Virus record (IMG/VR): IMGVR_UViG_3300004369_000043
Location: 1 to 40,427 of that record
Source of the DNA: a virus
DNA length: 40,427 nt
Reading direction: 5' to 3' (one strand)
In this document: positions 20,290 to 32,000 of the stretch, one piece after another
Position numbering within the stretch: the first letter of the stretch is position 1
Layout: each line of letters begins with the position of its first letter
Translations under genes and position numbers: made by a program
The notes under the pieces: generated by a model
What the model was told of the DNA's origin: nothing
Databases searched by the model: none
What the model saw: the letters and a program-made list of their open reading frames with translations, nothing else

Positions 20290-20742
20290 ATGGACCTTAA
20301 AAAACTTATGGTTGACAGCAAAGCTGTCTGGATTGATTTTCCTGGCCTCGAAGGATTTTCTGTAGAAGTAGCCAATCTTTCTCGAAAAGAACTTACGTCG
20401 CTTCGGAAGCGTTGCACTACACAAAAATTTGATCGCAAGACTCGGCAGCTTGTTGAAAGTCTTGACGAAGAAAAGTTCGTAAAAGAATTTACGTATGCAA
20501 CAATTAAAAATTGGCAGGGGCTTACAGTAGAGCATCTTGAAACTCTTTTGCTTATTGATACTGAGGGTCAAGATCCGAAAGCCGAAGTAAATTTTACCGC
20601 AGACAATGCAGAAGCATTAGTTGCAAATTCTACAGAATTTGATACTTGGCTAAATGAGGTAGTTTTTGATCTCGACAACTTTCGTCGAGCAGGAAAAGGA
20701 GGAGACAATCTCGAGGCTGGAGAGAATATTTCAGAATCTTGA
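20290..20742 (+). CDS. Tail assembly chaperone (G-like)
   Basis: 150 aa, between the tube genes and the tape measure, where siphoviruses encode the G / G-T chaperone pair. GAGC and a weak A/T leader precede the ATG. Acidic, helical, with LDEEKFVKEFTYATIKNWQG and a late DTWLNEVVFDLDNFRR segment that is usual in these proteins. A second frame (T part) overlaps its end. A GGA AAA GGA site at 20692 near the junction is the likely frameshift place. Confidence 0.8.
   Translation: MDLKKLMVDSKAVWIDFPGLEGFSVEVANLSRKELTSLRKRCTTQKFDRKTRQLVESLDEEKFVKEFTYATIKNWQGLTVEHLETLLLIDTEGQDPKAEVNFTADNAEALVANSTEFDTWLNEVVFDLDNFRRAGKGGDNLEAGENISES
20695..20698 (+). other. Candidate programmed frameshift site (tail chaperone G to G-T)
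   Basis: The downstream frame is offset so that a +1 (or -2) shift is needed, not the -1 of lambda. At 20695-20698 AAA-G, a Lys tRNA on AAA can re-pair with AAG after +1 slippage, and the ribosome then reads GAG GAG ACA in the T frame. AGGAGGAG overlaps the site. The exact site is inferred. Confidence 0.45.
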
Positions 20743-20749
20743 TACTGGA

Positions 20750-21088
20750 ATGACTCAAGATCGGTATCTTAATCTCTGTGAACAATTAGGGAAAAATCCT
20801 GATCCAAAAGAAATGCCTCCAGCATGGGAAGATCTACCCGATATAGTTATAGATGCAATAAATACATTCAATTTACTCGGAGATAGAGTTTACCCAGAAA
20901 TTGGATATGTAGGAAAAGATTATACAAATCTTTCCCACTTTTTTGAGATTTATGAGGTTCAGGACAAAGACTTTTTTATGCAAATATTGTCCTGGCTCGA
21001 CTCAAGAGCTATCAAAAAATCTTCTGAACAATTGAAGAAGGAATATGATAAGCTAAAGAGACAATCACGTGGCAGCCAACGAGGTTAA
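20750..21088 (+). CDS. Tail assembly chaperone extension (T-like)
   Basis: The frame is open across the end of the G gene with no strong start. ATG 20750 is the first in-frame ATG but has no ribosome-binding site, so I expect most product to come from frameshifting at about 20695. It encodes CEQLGKNPDPKEMPPAWEDL, NTFNLLGDRVYPEIGYVGKD and YDKLKRQSRGSQRG, typical of the T part of aquatic phages. The chaperones keep the tape measure soluble and recruit tube subunits. The end overlaps the tape measure start by 20 nt. Confidence 0.75.
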   Translation: MTQDRYLNLCEQLGKNPDPKEMPPAWEDLPDIVIDAINTFNLLGDRVYPEIGYVGKDYTNLSHFFEIYEVQDKDFFMQILSWLDSRAIKKSSEQLKKEYDKLKRQSRGSQRG

Positions 21089-24000
21089 ACTTACAATACG
21101 CATTGCTGAAGATGGGCAAGGTCTCGATGTTGTTGCAAAAAAGTCAAAGAAAGCAGCAAAAGAAATCGAAGGCGTTGCAGGAGCCACAGAAAAAGTAAAT
21201 AAATCTCGAAACAGATATAGTAAGCAAGAAAAAGGAGTAGCGGGCCTTACTTCCAACTCTACAAAAAGCTTTGCAAAACAAGCACAAACTGTTGGAGGAG
21301 TTCTTGTACCTGCCTATGCTACTCTTGCGGCTAATATCTTTGCCGTTACTGCCGCTTTCGGAGCATTACAGCGCGCAGCTCAAGTAGAGCAGCTTACTCA
21401 AGGCTTAGTGGCATTGGGAACCGTGTCTGGTATTGCTATGGGCACGCTCTCTAAAGAATTGCGCACAGCAACTGGTAATGCGCTTAGCCTTGAAGAAGCA
21501 ATGCGCGCCACGGCCTTAGTTATTAGTGCCGGTTTTGATTCCTCAACTCTTCAAGAGCTGGGAGAAGTTGCTCGAAATGCAAGTATTGCACTTGGTCGAG
21601 ATACCGCGGATTCTCTTGCTCGCTTGACTCGAGGCGCAACAAAACTTGAGCCTGAACTTCTTGACGAACTTGGAATTATGGTTCGTCTTGATGAAGCTGC
21701 AAGTAACTACGCTCTTCAGATTAATAAGTCTGTAAACGAGCTTACTCTTTTTGAACGTCGTCAAGCATTTATGAATGCTGTTCTTGAAGAAGGAGAGCGT
21801 AAATTCTCTGCGATAGGCGACTCAGTAGAAACAAATCCCTACGACCAATTAGCCGCAAGTTTTAGTGATCTTTCTAAAAACGGTTTAAATCTTATTAATG
21901 TTGTATTGGGCCCTCTAGTTAGTATTCTTGCTACTTCTACAGGCGCATTAATTGGTGTACTTACTATTTTTGGTAGCACCGTATCTAAGCAAATGTTGCC
22001 TGTGCTAACTCAGTTTGCAGAAAAAGCAAAAATTGCTGCAACAGAACAGGCTATTTTTGCTAACTCTCAGCTTTCTTCCCTGAAAGGGCTAGAAGGTGCG
22101 TCAAAAGCCGTAAAGAGTTTGGGAGAAGCCGCAGAAAAGGGCGAAGTTAGTCAGAAAAAATTAACCGCGGCGTATAAAGGAGCAACTCTTTCAATAACTC
22201 GAAATACAAAAGATTTACAAAGATTAATTGTAGCAGAAACCCAAGATTTCGAGGCAATTACTCGAAAGAAAAAACTATTAGAAAATTCTGTTCGTACTCG
22301 TAATGAGTTAAGTAAAGCAATTTTTTCAAATACAGTTGCAACAATTCAAAATGCTGAAGTAACTTCTGTTGCAGCATTTGAGCAAGGAAGCCTTCGAGAA
22401 GGGCTAAAATTAGCAAAAGCAGAATTACTAGAAACCGCTCGTGCAACAAAAGTCTATGTTCAATCAAGCTCGGGCGGGACAAAAGTTCTTGCTGGATTAA
22501 AAGGGGGCTTTATTCTTGCTTCCCAGGGAGCTCGAATCTTTGGAGCTGCTCTGATTAATATGATTCCTATTGTAGGGCAAGTACTTTTTGTTCTAAGCTT
22601 GGTAGGCGAAGCAGTTTCTTTTGTATATAATAAATTTTTCAAAACAGAAGCACAGAAACGTTTTGAAGCCGCTTCAGAGTCCTTGAGAGATGTTTTAGAG
22701 GAAACAAAAAATACTCTTGTAGAGGTTGATTTATCTCTGGAAGGAAATAGCCGTAAAATAAAAACAGTAAGTCAGCGATATGAAGCACTTGGAAACTCTT
22801 TAGGAACTTTATTCAATCGTTTTGAGGAAGTGAATCGCCAGGCGGATGAAGGAAGTACGCTTTTAAATAATTTTGGAAAAGATATTCGTGTAGAAGTATT
22901 AGAGGAGGCTTTGAACTCTTCTATATTTTTACAAAAAGCTTTTGAAGAAATATATGGACCTGGACAAAACTTAGAGCGAGTTCTTGCAAATGTGGCAGAT
23001 AAAGGCGCTTTTGCAGGTCAAGTTATGAAAGCACTTGAAGAGCGCATTATGGGAAATGTTACAGCTTTTCGTGCTTTTGCTACTTCTATCGAGGAAGCAA
23101 ACCGTCCTATTGATGAATTTTTTGAACAATTTCGTGCAAAAACTCCAGTAGATCAAATCGCCGCAGCATTTAAAGACTTAGACCTTGCTGTTAAAGGACT
23201 GGGCGCTACGGCCTCTGCCGAGGATGTTGCTTCAATTCTTGGAGAAAAAGCAGGGGCAAACTTGCTCAAGCTTTTGGGACTTCAAACTCGGCTAAATGAA
23301 TCTTTAGAAGTTTTTCGGGCAACTAGAACAGCGGCGGCGGCGAGTACAAGGAAATTCGGAGAGGATCTTCTTGCAGAAACACTTAGTACTGCGCAGGGGA
23401 GAATTTCTTTATTACGAGAAGAATTTAAAGTTGCTCAAAACGTTCTTGCTGTAAATTCTGAACAGCAAAAAACAGCTCAAGCAGAGCTAAAAACTCTTAA
23501 ACAAATTAAAGGCGGACGTGAAATTGCCCAAAAAGTTATCGAAAAAGAAAACGACTTAGTAGATTTAAGAATAAAAGCCCTTGATGCACAACTAAATATA
23601 GCAAAACGAATTTCAGAATTAGCGCCTCAGAGTATAGAAGCCGCGCAGTTAGTAACTGAGTTAGATGGTCAGCGTACACAGCTGCTAAACGATCAAGTGG
23701 ATATTGCAGAAGCAAACGTTAAGCTAGCCGAAGCAGACTTAGGTTTTACGCAAGCACAAATTCAATTAAATCAAACAATTCTAACATTACAAAATAAACA
23801 ACTACAAGCGCGACGTAGTGCTTTGGAAGTTCAAGAAAGTATTTTTAGATTACAAAGAGAGCAAGAAAATCGCCAAAATCCTTTAATCGCAGATCGGACT
23901 GGAGCTTTGACTGCCTCTGATGAATACGAAGTTCAGCGCAAGTTTTTAGTAGATCGTATTAAAATTGAAGTAGAGGCAAAAAGACTTCGTGATACTGCAA

Positions 24001-25352
24001 TTCAAAATGAATTTAAACTTTTGCGCGCACAATATACTTTGCTACGAGCACAAGCTCAGTTAGTAAATAAACAACTAGAGGCTCAAGGTATTAAAGGAGC
24101 CGGGTTTGATCTAGAGTTAGTAGACTCTGCTATTGCAAATCTTGCAAGTGCAGAAAAAGACGCACTACAGGATTCTGCGAATCAATACTCTCAGACTATA
24201 ATTAAACTGGTTCGGCAATTAGAAACCGCAAAAGCAGATGCCCTGGATGCAAGTATTAATGCAGAGGGAGATATATTAGAAAAGCTGCGAGTGATGACAG
24301 GGCCTGGCGGCATTTTTGCTGTAGATACAGATGCTTCCCTTCGAGACAAAATAGCAGCAACTCAAAACCTTCTTCAACCTCAGATTGAGGCACTAAAATC
24401 TCTTGGGCCTGAAGGAGAGTTGATTTCTTCTCTTGTAAGCTCTGCATTTGTAGTAGCAGATGCTTGGACTAATGCCTTTGAAATAATTGGAAGTGCTGAA
24501 AGCAGTACGTCAGAAAAAATCGCGGCGGGGTTAGGGGCACTCTCTTCAACTGTAAGTGCAGTTCAACAAACTTTTACAGCAGCGTCTCAGATGCGAATTA
24601 AAGGAGTCGAAGCAGAGATCGAAGCAGAGAAGAAGCGGGACGGAAAATCCGCTGAGAGCCTTGCTAAAATCCAACAACTTGAAAGAAAGAAAGAAAATCT
24701 AAAAAAGAAAGAGTTTGAGACAAATAAAAAGCTGATGCTTGCAAATGCCGTTATTAGTACAGCAGCAGGTGTTGCAGCAGCTCTTTCAGCAGGTCCTGTT
24801 GGATTGTTTATTGCTCCTTTAATTGCAGCCCTAGGCGCCGCTCAGATTGCAATTATTGCAGGAATGTCATATCAAGGGGGCGCAAGTGCAGGGGATGTAG
24901 CTTCTACTCCTTCAAGCATTCAGACAGGCCAGCGACGAGCTTTAGTAGACGTTGCTCAGTCTCAATCTACTACAGGAGAACTTGCTTATCTTCGTGGTGC
25001 TCAAGGAGTAGGCGGGCCTGAAAACTTCCGTCCGAGCAATGCGTTTGCTGGAATGAAGTACCGAGCAAATGGCGGAAATACTGGAGTCATGGTAGGCGAG
25101 CAGGGCCCAGAACTCTTTGTACCCGATCGTCCTGGTCGTATTGTTCCTTCTGATGAAGTACAGCAATCTTCAGTATCGAATATTAACTTCTCTATCAATG
25201 CTGTGGACGCAGCAGGCGTGGAAGAAGTGCTTATTAAGCAACGTGGAAATATTATCGGAATGTTACGAGAAGCAGCAAATGCGCATGGACAAGAGTTTCT
25301 CGAAGCGGTGGATGTGAGCGTGTATGCTGCTCCTGACCGTAGGACTGTGTAA
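21069..25352 (+). CDS. Tape measure protein
   Basis: 1427 aa, starting at GTG 21069 with AAGAGA upstream and overlapping the T frame. Long helices, coiled coils (about residues 790-1000) and hydrophobic patches near 75-97, 270-292, 470-520 and 1215-1260 are typical. It ends with MVGEQGPELFVPDRPG, the signature of many tape measure C-termini. The length would set a tail of about 0.2 micrometre at 1.5 angstrom per residue. It lines the tube and is ejected into the host. Stop overlaps the next start. Confidence 0.95.
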   Translation: MAANEVKLTIRIAEDGQGLDVVAKKSKKAAKEIEGVAGATEKVNKSRNRYSKQEKGVAGLTSNSTKSFAKQAQTVGGVLVPAYATLAANIFAVTAAFGALQRAAQVEQLTQGLVALGTVSGIAMGTLSKELRTATGNALSLEEAMRATALVISAGFDSSTLQELGEVARNASIALGRDTADSLARLTRGATKLEPELLDELGIMVRLDEAASNYALQINKSVNELTLFERRQAFMNAVLEEGERKFSAIGDSVETNPYDQLAASFSDLSKNGLNLINVVLGPLVSILATSTGALIGVLTIFGSTVSKQMLPVLTQFAEKAKIAATEQAIFANSQLSSLKGLEGASKAVKSLGEAAEKGEVSQKKLTAAYKGATLSITRNTKDLQRLIVAETQDFEAITRKKKLLENSVRTRNELSKAIFSNTVATIQNAEVTSVAAFEQGSLREGLKLAKAELLETARATKVYVQSSSGGTKVLAGLKGGFILASQGARIFGAALINMIPIVGQVLFVLSLVGEAVSFVYNKFFKTEAQKRFEAASESLRDVLEETKNTLVEVDLSLEGNSRKIKTVSQRYEALGNSLGTLFNRFEEVNRQADEGSTLLNNFGKDIRVEVLEEALNSSIFLQKAFEEIYGPGQNLERVLANVADKGAFAGQVMKALEERIMGNVTAFRAFATSIEEANRPIDEFFEQFRAKTPVDQIAAAFKDLDLAVKGLGATASAEDVASILGEKAGANLLKLLGLQTRLNESLEVFRATRTAAAASTRKFGEDLLAETLSTAQGRISLLREEFKVAQNVLAVNSEQQKTAQAELKTLKQIKGGREIAQKVIEKENDLVDLRIKALDAQLNIAKRISELAPQSIEAAQLVTELDGQRTQLLNDQVDIAEANVKLAEADLGFTQAQIQLNQTILTLQNKQLQARRSALEVQESIFRLQREQENRQNPLIADRTGALTASDEYEVQRKFLVDRIKIEVEAKRLRDTAIQNEFKLLRAQYTLLRAQAQLVNKQLEAQGIKGAGFDLELVDSAIANLASAEKDALQDSANQYSQTIIKLVRQLETAKADALDASINAEGDILEKLRVMTGPGGIFAVDTDASLRDKIAATQNLLQPQIEALKSLGPEGELISSLVSSAFVVADAWTNAFEIIGSAESSTSEKIAAGLGALSSTVSAVQQTFTAASQMRIKGVEAEIEAEKKRDGKSAESLAKIQQLERKKENLKKKEFETNKKLMLANAVISTAAGVAAALSAGPVGLFIAPLIAALGAAQIAIIAGMSYQGGASAGDVASTPSSIQTGQRRALVDVAQSQSTTGELAYLRGAQGVGGPENFRPSNAFAGMKYRANGGNTGVMVGEQGPELFVPDRPGRIVPSDEVQQSSVSNINFSINAVDAAGVEEVLIKQRGNIIGMLREAANAHGQEFLEAVDVSVYAAPDRRTV

Positions 25353-26089
25353 TGGCATCTTTTAGTGATTACTTAAATATTCTTCCTGATCCGAATAATC
25401 CGATCGGGGATGCAGGACAGGCTCTTGCAGTAGTCTCTGGGGGAAGTCTGGGTCCTGGCTATGCTTCTGTGCAGCTTTCTTCCGAACAGCCTACAATGAT
25501 TGATCGTACAAACTCTGGGCGAGTTGTTGCTCGCGCTCTTGTGGGGCATAAGTGGAATATTCAAATTGGATATAATCCGATGACTCGCACAGAGTTTGAA
25601 CCTATTTATAACTTTCTCTTACACAAACGAGGGCGTCTACGTCCTTTTTATGTTTCTTTGCCTCAGTATCGTCTGCCCCAAGACTCAAGCTTTGCTACTT
25701 TTGTACAAAGTGCAACTCTTACGATTAATGGAGCGCAGACTGCTGGAGTAGATACTTTTGAAATGAGTAGTGCTACAACTCTTTCTGGAGCCCCAAAACC
25801 TGGAGACCTTTTTACAATTACAGATTCGTCTGACTCAAACCATACAAAAGCTTATATGGTTACTCGCGTAGAAACAAATGCAAACTATCAAAGCGGCGAT
25901 CAGCCTTCTACTAGTCAGTACCGAATTCATTTTACTCCTGGCCTTCAGCGTTCTACAACGAACGGAGCAGAAGTAGTTTTTAATAATCCTTTGATTCGAG
26001 TTATTCTTGCTCAAGACATTCAAGAATACTCTCTCGGAACGAACAATTTGTACTCGTTTAGTTTAAGACTTGAGGAGGCACAACCGTAA
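25352..26089 (+). CDS. Distal tail / minor tail protein
   Basis: 245 aa. Position between the tape measure and the tip protein, and a beta-rich layout (RALVGHKWNIQIGYNPMTR, FLLHKRGRLRPFYVSLPQYR, LYSFSLRLEEAQP), fit a Dit-like or lambda L/M-like protein that joins tube and tip. TAATG overlaps at both ends suggest coupling. A specific family is not certain. Confidence 0.7.
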   Translation: MASFSDYLNILPDPNNPIGDAGQALAVVSGGSLGPGYASVQLSSEQPTMIDRTNSGRVVARALVGHKWNIQIGYNPMTRTEFEPIYNFLLHKRGRLRPFYVSLPQYRLPQDSSFATFVQSATLTINGAQTAGVDTFEMSSATTLSGAPKPGDLFTITDSSDSNHTKAYMVTRVETNANYQSGDQPSTSQYRIHFTPGLQRSTTNGAEVVFNNPLIRVILAQDIQEYSLGTNNLYSFSLRLEEAQP

Positions 26090-29000
26090 TGCCAGAGCGT
26101 TCAGTTAATTCAACACTTCGCGCATCTCTACTCAATAATGATGGGTTCGCTTACGCTCACCTTGTAAAATTTGAAAAACCTTCTCTGACTTCACAGATTG
26201 AGGGGGCAATTGCAGGAAAAGCAACAGATTACGCATATATTACTGATGCAGCACAAGACATTGTTTATAATGATGGCTCTAGTGATTCCGAAGGAAATGC
26301 AAACGGTGCCCAGACGTATCGTGCAAATCGTCTCGTAAGTGTCGGCACTGTTTCCGAGACGACGGAAGCCCGTGCTTCTAATATGGCACTGAAGCTTTAT
26401 GCAACGACACTCGGAACAACTGTAGAAGATTCTCTAAATATTTCTTCAGGGTCTCTTGCAGGTACAGTCAATTTTGCCGATGAAGGCTTTCGAGAAGGCG
26501 ATAAAGTTCTTCTTACTGGAGGCGGATCAAATAACGGCAAGTATGTAATTATAAATGCCTTTTCAAATGCAGGAAAGACTCTTGCAGTTACTCCTGTAGA
26601 TACTACTTTGTCTACAGAAAGCTCTGCAACTTATACGCTTTCTTTGGCGTCCGAAGAAATTACTGCGCTGCTATTGAATAAATCTTCTACCGGCTACGCA
26701 TCTTTTCTGAACCGTGAAGTTTATATTTATAAAGCTCATTTGAGTGCAGAAGACAATTCGATTATTGGAGAGCCCTATCTTATTTTCAAGGGCATCGTAT
26801 CGAATGGCACGATTCAAGAAAAACCAGACGGACAGTCTACAGTAAGTTGGAATCTTACTAGTCATTGGGGGGACTTTGTTCAGGTTCGTGGACGTATTAC
26901 ATCCGATGCTTTTCATCGTGCTCTTGATCCTGCAGGGCGTCCTGACGCAGATGGACTGATTCGTCGTGACTATGCAAATGATCTTGGCTTTTTGCACTCT
27001 GAAAAAGCAGTTAACCTTATCTCTACTTATCAGGTAAAAGAAACTCGTTATCGTAAGCAAACAAAAAGCGGGTTTCTTGGATTTAATAAGAAAATCAGCT
27101 TTATTCCTTATGAAGTCGAAGTTGATCGTGAAGTAGACCTACGATTTAATTTACAAGCAAAATATTTGCCAATAGTTTATGGGGTTCAGCGTGTTGACAG
27201 TATTCCTTTCTTTGTTGATACTCTTGTAAATAACCCAAAAGAAGTTTACGTAGGTTATGCCATTGCAGAAGGTCAGCTAGGGGGTATTTATGATATTTAC
27301 TTTGATGATACTCCAAGCATTTGTATCGACAAAAACGATGAAGATGCTCGTGGAGGTTCTCAAACTGCCGAACAAACTATTGATGTAATTTGCTATGGTC
27401 GAGCCGATAAGGGTGCTACTCTTTCCGGAACTTCTTATTATAATGGTACCTTTTCTTCTGGGCTTCCAAGCTTAGTGCTTGGGGGCTCGGCTTGGGATAT
27501 TCAAGAAGCTGGGTATCTGGGAGCAGTTAATCGAAATCTTCCTGATATTGATTTAAGTTTTCTTTCAGGAGCTTCGGCTTCGTCTGTTTCTGGGGCCGGA
27601 ATTACTCACGAGAAAGGAATTAATTTTACGACTCCTATTGATACAAATATTTTCTTTCATGCGGGAAAACCTTACCAGCGTGCAAATTCTGTTTTATCAA
27701 AGTTAGCAGATAGTGCTTCATTTAAAATTCAAAATGATTACTATGATAACAATGCGGATTATTGGGGTCCAAACCATCGTCTTTTAGACACTGCTTATGT
27801 AACAAGTAAATATGTGATCAGCGAAGGAGAGACTCAGATTCCTGCGCTTGATTTTGTTATTCGTGGAAAGCTAATTGATTGTTACAACTATGACTATAGT
27901 TACGCTCCCGACTTACAAAATGACACTTCTCACGATGAAAGTCTTTTTGAGCTTTTTGATACGGTAACTCTGCATAATACGGGAACGAATGCACAGATTG
28001 GTTCTGCGGTTCAAATTATTGATAAGTGGTCTTTTCAAGATGAAAATGGTAGTACCCAGTATCGTTTTCGTTTTTCAGAAGCCCCTTCGTTAGGATCTGT
28101 AAAACAATTTTATATGAAGAATACTAGCGGAGACCGTTGGTATTTTGAGACTTATGATTACTCGCCTAATTCAGGTACAGTACCTGAGACGCTTACAACT
28201 GCAATTGCGACCGCTTCTAATAATGCTACGGTAGGAGTTGATGTTGTATTAGATACTCCTACTTTAGCAGCAGAAATAGCGTTTGAATATGGTTCTTCTC
28301 TAAATTTAAGTGATGGGCAGTTCGACCGCTGGCTAGAAAGTCAGTATGACTATGTAGAGGATGTTGCCACTAATACTTTGCAGCAAATTGGAGTAGCTAA
28401 TTCTTCGACTTTTGCAGCAACTCAAGCTATTCCGGCAGATTCTATTGCTCTTGCTTCTTCTGCAAGCGCCACTGATGATGTGTATATTGGGTATCGTATT
28501 CGTCTTACAAAATTTGATGCGAATGGACTTCCCTATGTTCAAGAGCGCATAATTACAGACTATATTGGCTCTGCAAAAGTAGCGGTTGTAGACAGTAGTT
28601 GGGACGGTGGAAAAACACCAGAAAATGGTGATACCTATGAGATTCTTTCTCAAGGGGATAAGCGTGTATCAATCAATCCTGCAATGCAGTTGCTTGATTA
28701 TCTTACAAGTCCTCGCTATGGAAAGGGCCTTTCTCTTACTGACGATATTTCTCTTGCAAGTTTTCAGGATACAGCACGTCTTTGCGATACTCGTTCAAAT
28801 GTATTTATGCAAGCTTATGCAAACGCAGAGACTGATGGTGTTGATGTAGCTGATGTATTTAAATACGTAACTTCCGCAGGCAAAACGGTATTTCAAGGAA
28901 AGGTAAAAAAACTTACATATCATTTTGCCGCAAATAGCACAGAAGTAGAGTTTGAAGAGGTTGTAGGAAAGATTGCCCGTAAGTGGGAGGACTGGAAAAC

Positions 29001-32000
29001 TTTTGAGACCGGAGATCTTTATTGGTATCAGGGGCGTCTATATGTAGCTTCTACAAATGGTCCTATTAGTAATCCTACTGGGAATAACACACAGGGGACT
29101 ACTACTCTTACAAAAGTTTCTGGTACCGGCAGCGTTACAAACTGGCTATTTAATACTATTAGTGCAAACTTTGATGGTAATCCAATTGTAAAAGCTTATG
29201 ATGTAAACTCTCAAGGATTTAAAAAGACTGGGTATTCACTATATGATGCAGACGATGTAAAATATTGGCGTTATGTGGGATGGGATGCTCAAGAACAACG
29301 ATATGTTACTCGTCATCAGACAAACTTTGTAATTGATACAGCAAAGCCTGTTTTTGACAATATCAATGGAATGCTAAATCATTTCAACGGTATTCTTCGC
29401 TATGCAAACGGACGTTATGAGCTAGATGTAGAGAGTAGTGCGGGTGTTCTCAGCGAAGCACAGTACATTGATACTGATGATATTATTGGCGAAATTAAAA
29501 TTACAGACTCTGGGCAAAAGGGAGTATTTAACAGCGTAAGTGCGGCAATTCCTGACCCTCAGAATCGTTTTGATAATCGGACTGTAACTTTCTTTAATTC
29601 TCAATATTTGAAAGAGGATCGCGGGGTTCCAAAGCAAGGAAATTTTAATCTACCTGGTGTTACAAACTATTTTAATGCACGAATTAATGTAAAACAGTTT
29701 CTAGATCAATCTCGCTATAGTTTAAGCATTAACTTTACAATGATGCCGAAAGGAGTTCTTCTTTTGGCAGGCAGCCTTATATCTATTACTTATCCGCGAT
29801 TTGGATGGACAAATAAGCTATTTCGTATTTCAAATCTAAACTTTACTTCTGAATGCTTGGTGCAGGTTACAGCCGAAGAGCACAATGATGATGCTTATAT
29901 TATTTCTGGGTTCAATAAAGAATACTATAATAATTATGAGCCTGCTCCAATTGTAAATATTGCTCCTGCTGCTCCTAGTGGCCTAACTGCAACTGGAAAT
30001 GAGCGCGGAGGAATTACTCTTAACTGGACAAATGGAGCTAACTTTAATCCTACGACATTTGTTACAGAAATTTGGAGAAGTTCTACAAACAATCGTGCAA
30101 ATGCAACTCTTATTGGGACTACAAAGGGTACGACATTTACAGATGCTGTTTCTGTAGAAGGTCCAGTAACTCGATATTACTGGATTCGCCACTCGATTTC
30201 CGTTCTCTCACAGCTTTCTTCTCAGGCAGCTCCTCGAGAGGTATTCTCGACTTGGTACCCGCTCTCTGCAACTGCTGGAGAAAGTGGTACTTCGGTTGCC
30301 CTGTTAGATGCTACTAGTGTAATTGTCTCTAGGGCTTCTGTCGCTCTTCCTTCTGATCTAGCAGGATCTATTATTGACTTTTCAGACTCTGGAACAGATA
30401 TTACGGTTACACAGGGCACAACAAAATTTGAGTATGACGCCAGCGTTACTCCAGCAGCCAACACCTTTAGTGTAGTTGCTGTTTCTCCTAGCAACATAAT
30501 TACATTCGATCCCTCGCCTACAACGGTAAATGACAGTAGTGGTAATCCTACTATTCGGCGATATGATAATGTAAGTGCTATGACGGCTTCAACCACTGGA
30601 GCAGTTATATTTACAATAACTGTAAATTATGGGAATGGGCTAAGTTCTATATATGAACTTATTCAAAGCTTTACAAAAGTATCCGAAGGACAAGTGGGAG
30701 AGACCGGTCCTCAAGGCGCAACAGGTATACAAGGAGTGCAAGGTGCCCAAGGGCCTGCAGGGGATACAGGTCCTATCGGGGATACGGGCCCTCAAGGGGT
30801 TCAAGGTGCTCAAGGGCCTATAGGGAATACTGGTGTTCAAGGTGTTCAAGGCGCTCAAGGTAATACCGGTGCTCAAGGTGTTCAAGGGCCTATAGGTGAT
30901 ACTGGTATTCAAGGCCCTCAAGGTAATACCGGTGTTCAAGGTGCTCAAGGGCCTATAGGGAATACTGGTATTCAAGGTGTTCAAGGCCCTCAAGGTAATA
31001 CCGGTGTTCAAGGTGTTCAAGGGCCTATAGGTGATACTGGTATTCAAGGCGCCACAGGACCTCAAGGCGCCACAGGTGTTCAAGGTGTTCAAGGACCTAT
31101 CGGAAATACCGGAGCCCAAGGTGCACTAGGGGCTACAGGAGTTCAAGGCGTTCAAGGCGTTCAAGGCCCTGCGGGTGCTACAGGTACTGCTGGTAATCAA
31201 ACCTTTACTTTCTATTCTACAGCTCCTGATGATACCCTGAATTCTTCTCCTACTATTAATGCTTGGAGTAGCGGTGGGGCTTATACTCAAGGAAATGTTG
31301 TTTCTTATTCTGGGGGAGTTTATGCTGCCCTACTTAATCATACGGGAAGAACAACAGCTCCTTCTACCGACACAAGCTATTGGGTAAGAATATATGCGGG
31401 CGCAAATAATTCTTCTAATACTGCTGATTTTACTCGGCTTACTCCTACAATTTTTATTAGTACCAGTGGATACTGGTTAACCGTTGAGGGAGGACAGACA
31501 GACCCTCAATATAGATGGTATATTGATGCAACAGTAGCCGGAGTTACAAATATTAAGTGGACCATTGCAGCTCTTGAGCAAAACAGTGCTGCAATTACTC
31601 AGGATGATTTTCAAGACCCTGTATTGATAAAAGGGCAAAAAGGAGAGCAAGGAACTCAAGGTGCAACAGGGGCCCAAGGCCCTCAAGGTGCTACAGGTGT
31701 TCAAGGTATTCAAGGACCGCAAGGTAACACAGGTGTGCAGGGTCCTCAAGGTAATACAGGTATTCAGGGTGTTCAGGGTGTTCAGGGCCCTCAAGGTAAT
31801 ACAGGTGCTCAAGGTGCTCAAGGTCCTCAAGGTAATACAGGTGTTCAAGGGCCTCAAGGCCCTCAAGGTAATACTGGTGCACAGGGTCCCCAAGGTAACA
31901 CAGGTATTCAGGGTGTTCAGGGCCCTCAAGGTAATACAGGTGCTCAAGGTGTTCAAGGTCCTCAAGGGGCTACAGGACCCCAAGGAGCTCAAGGGCCCCA

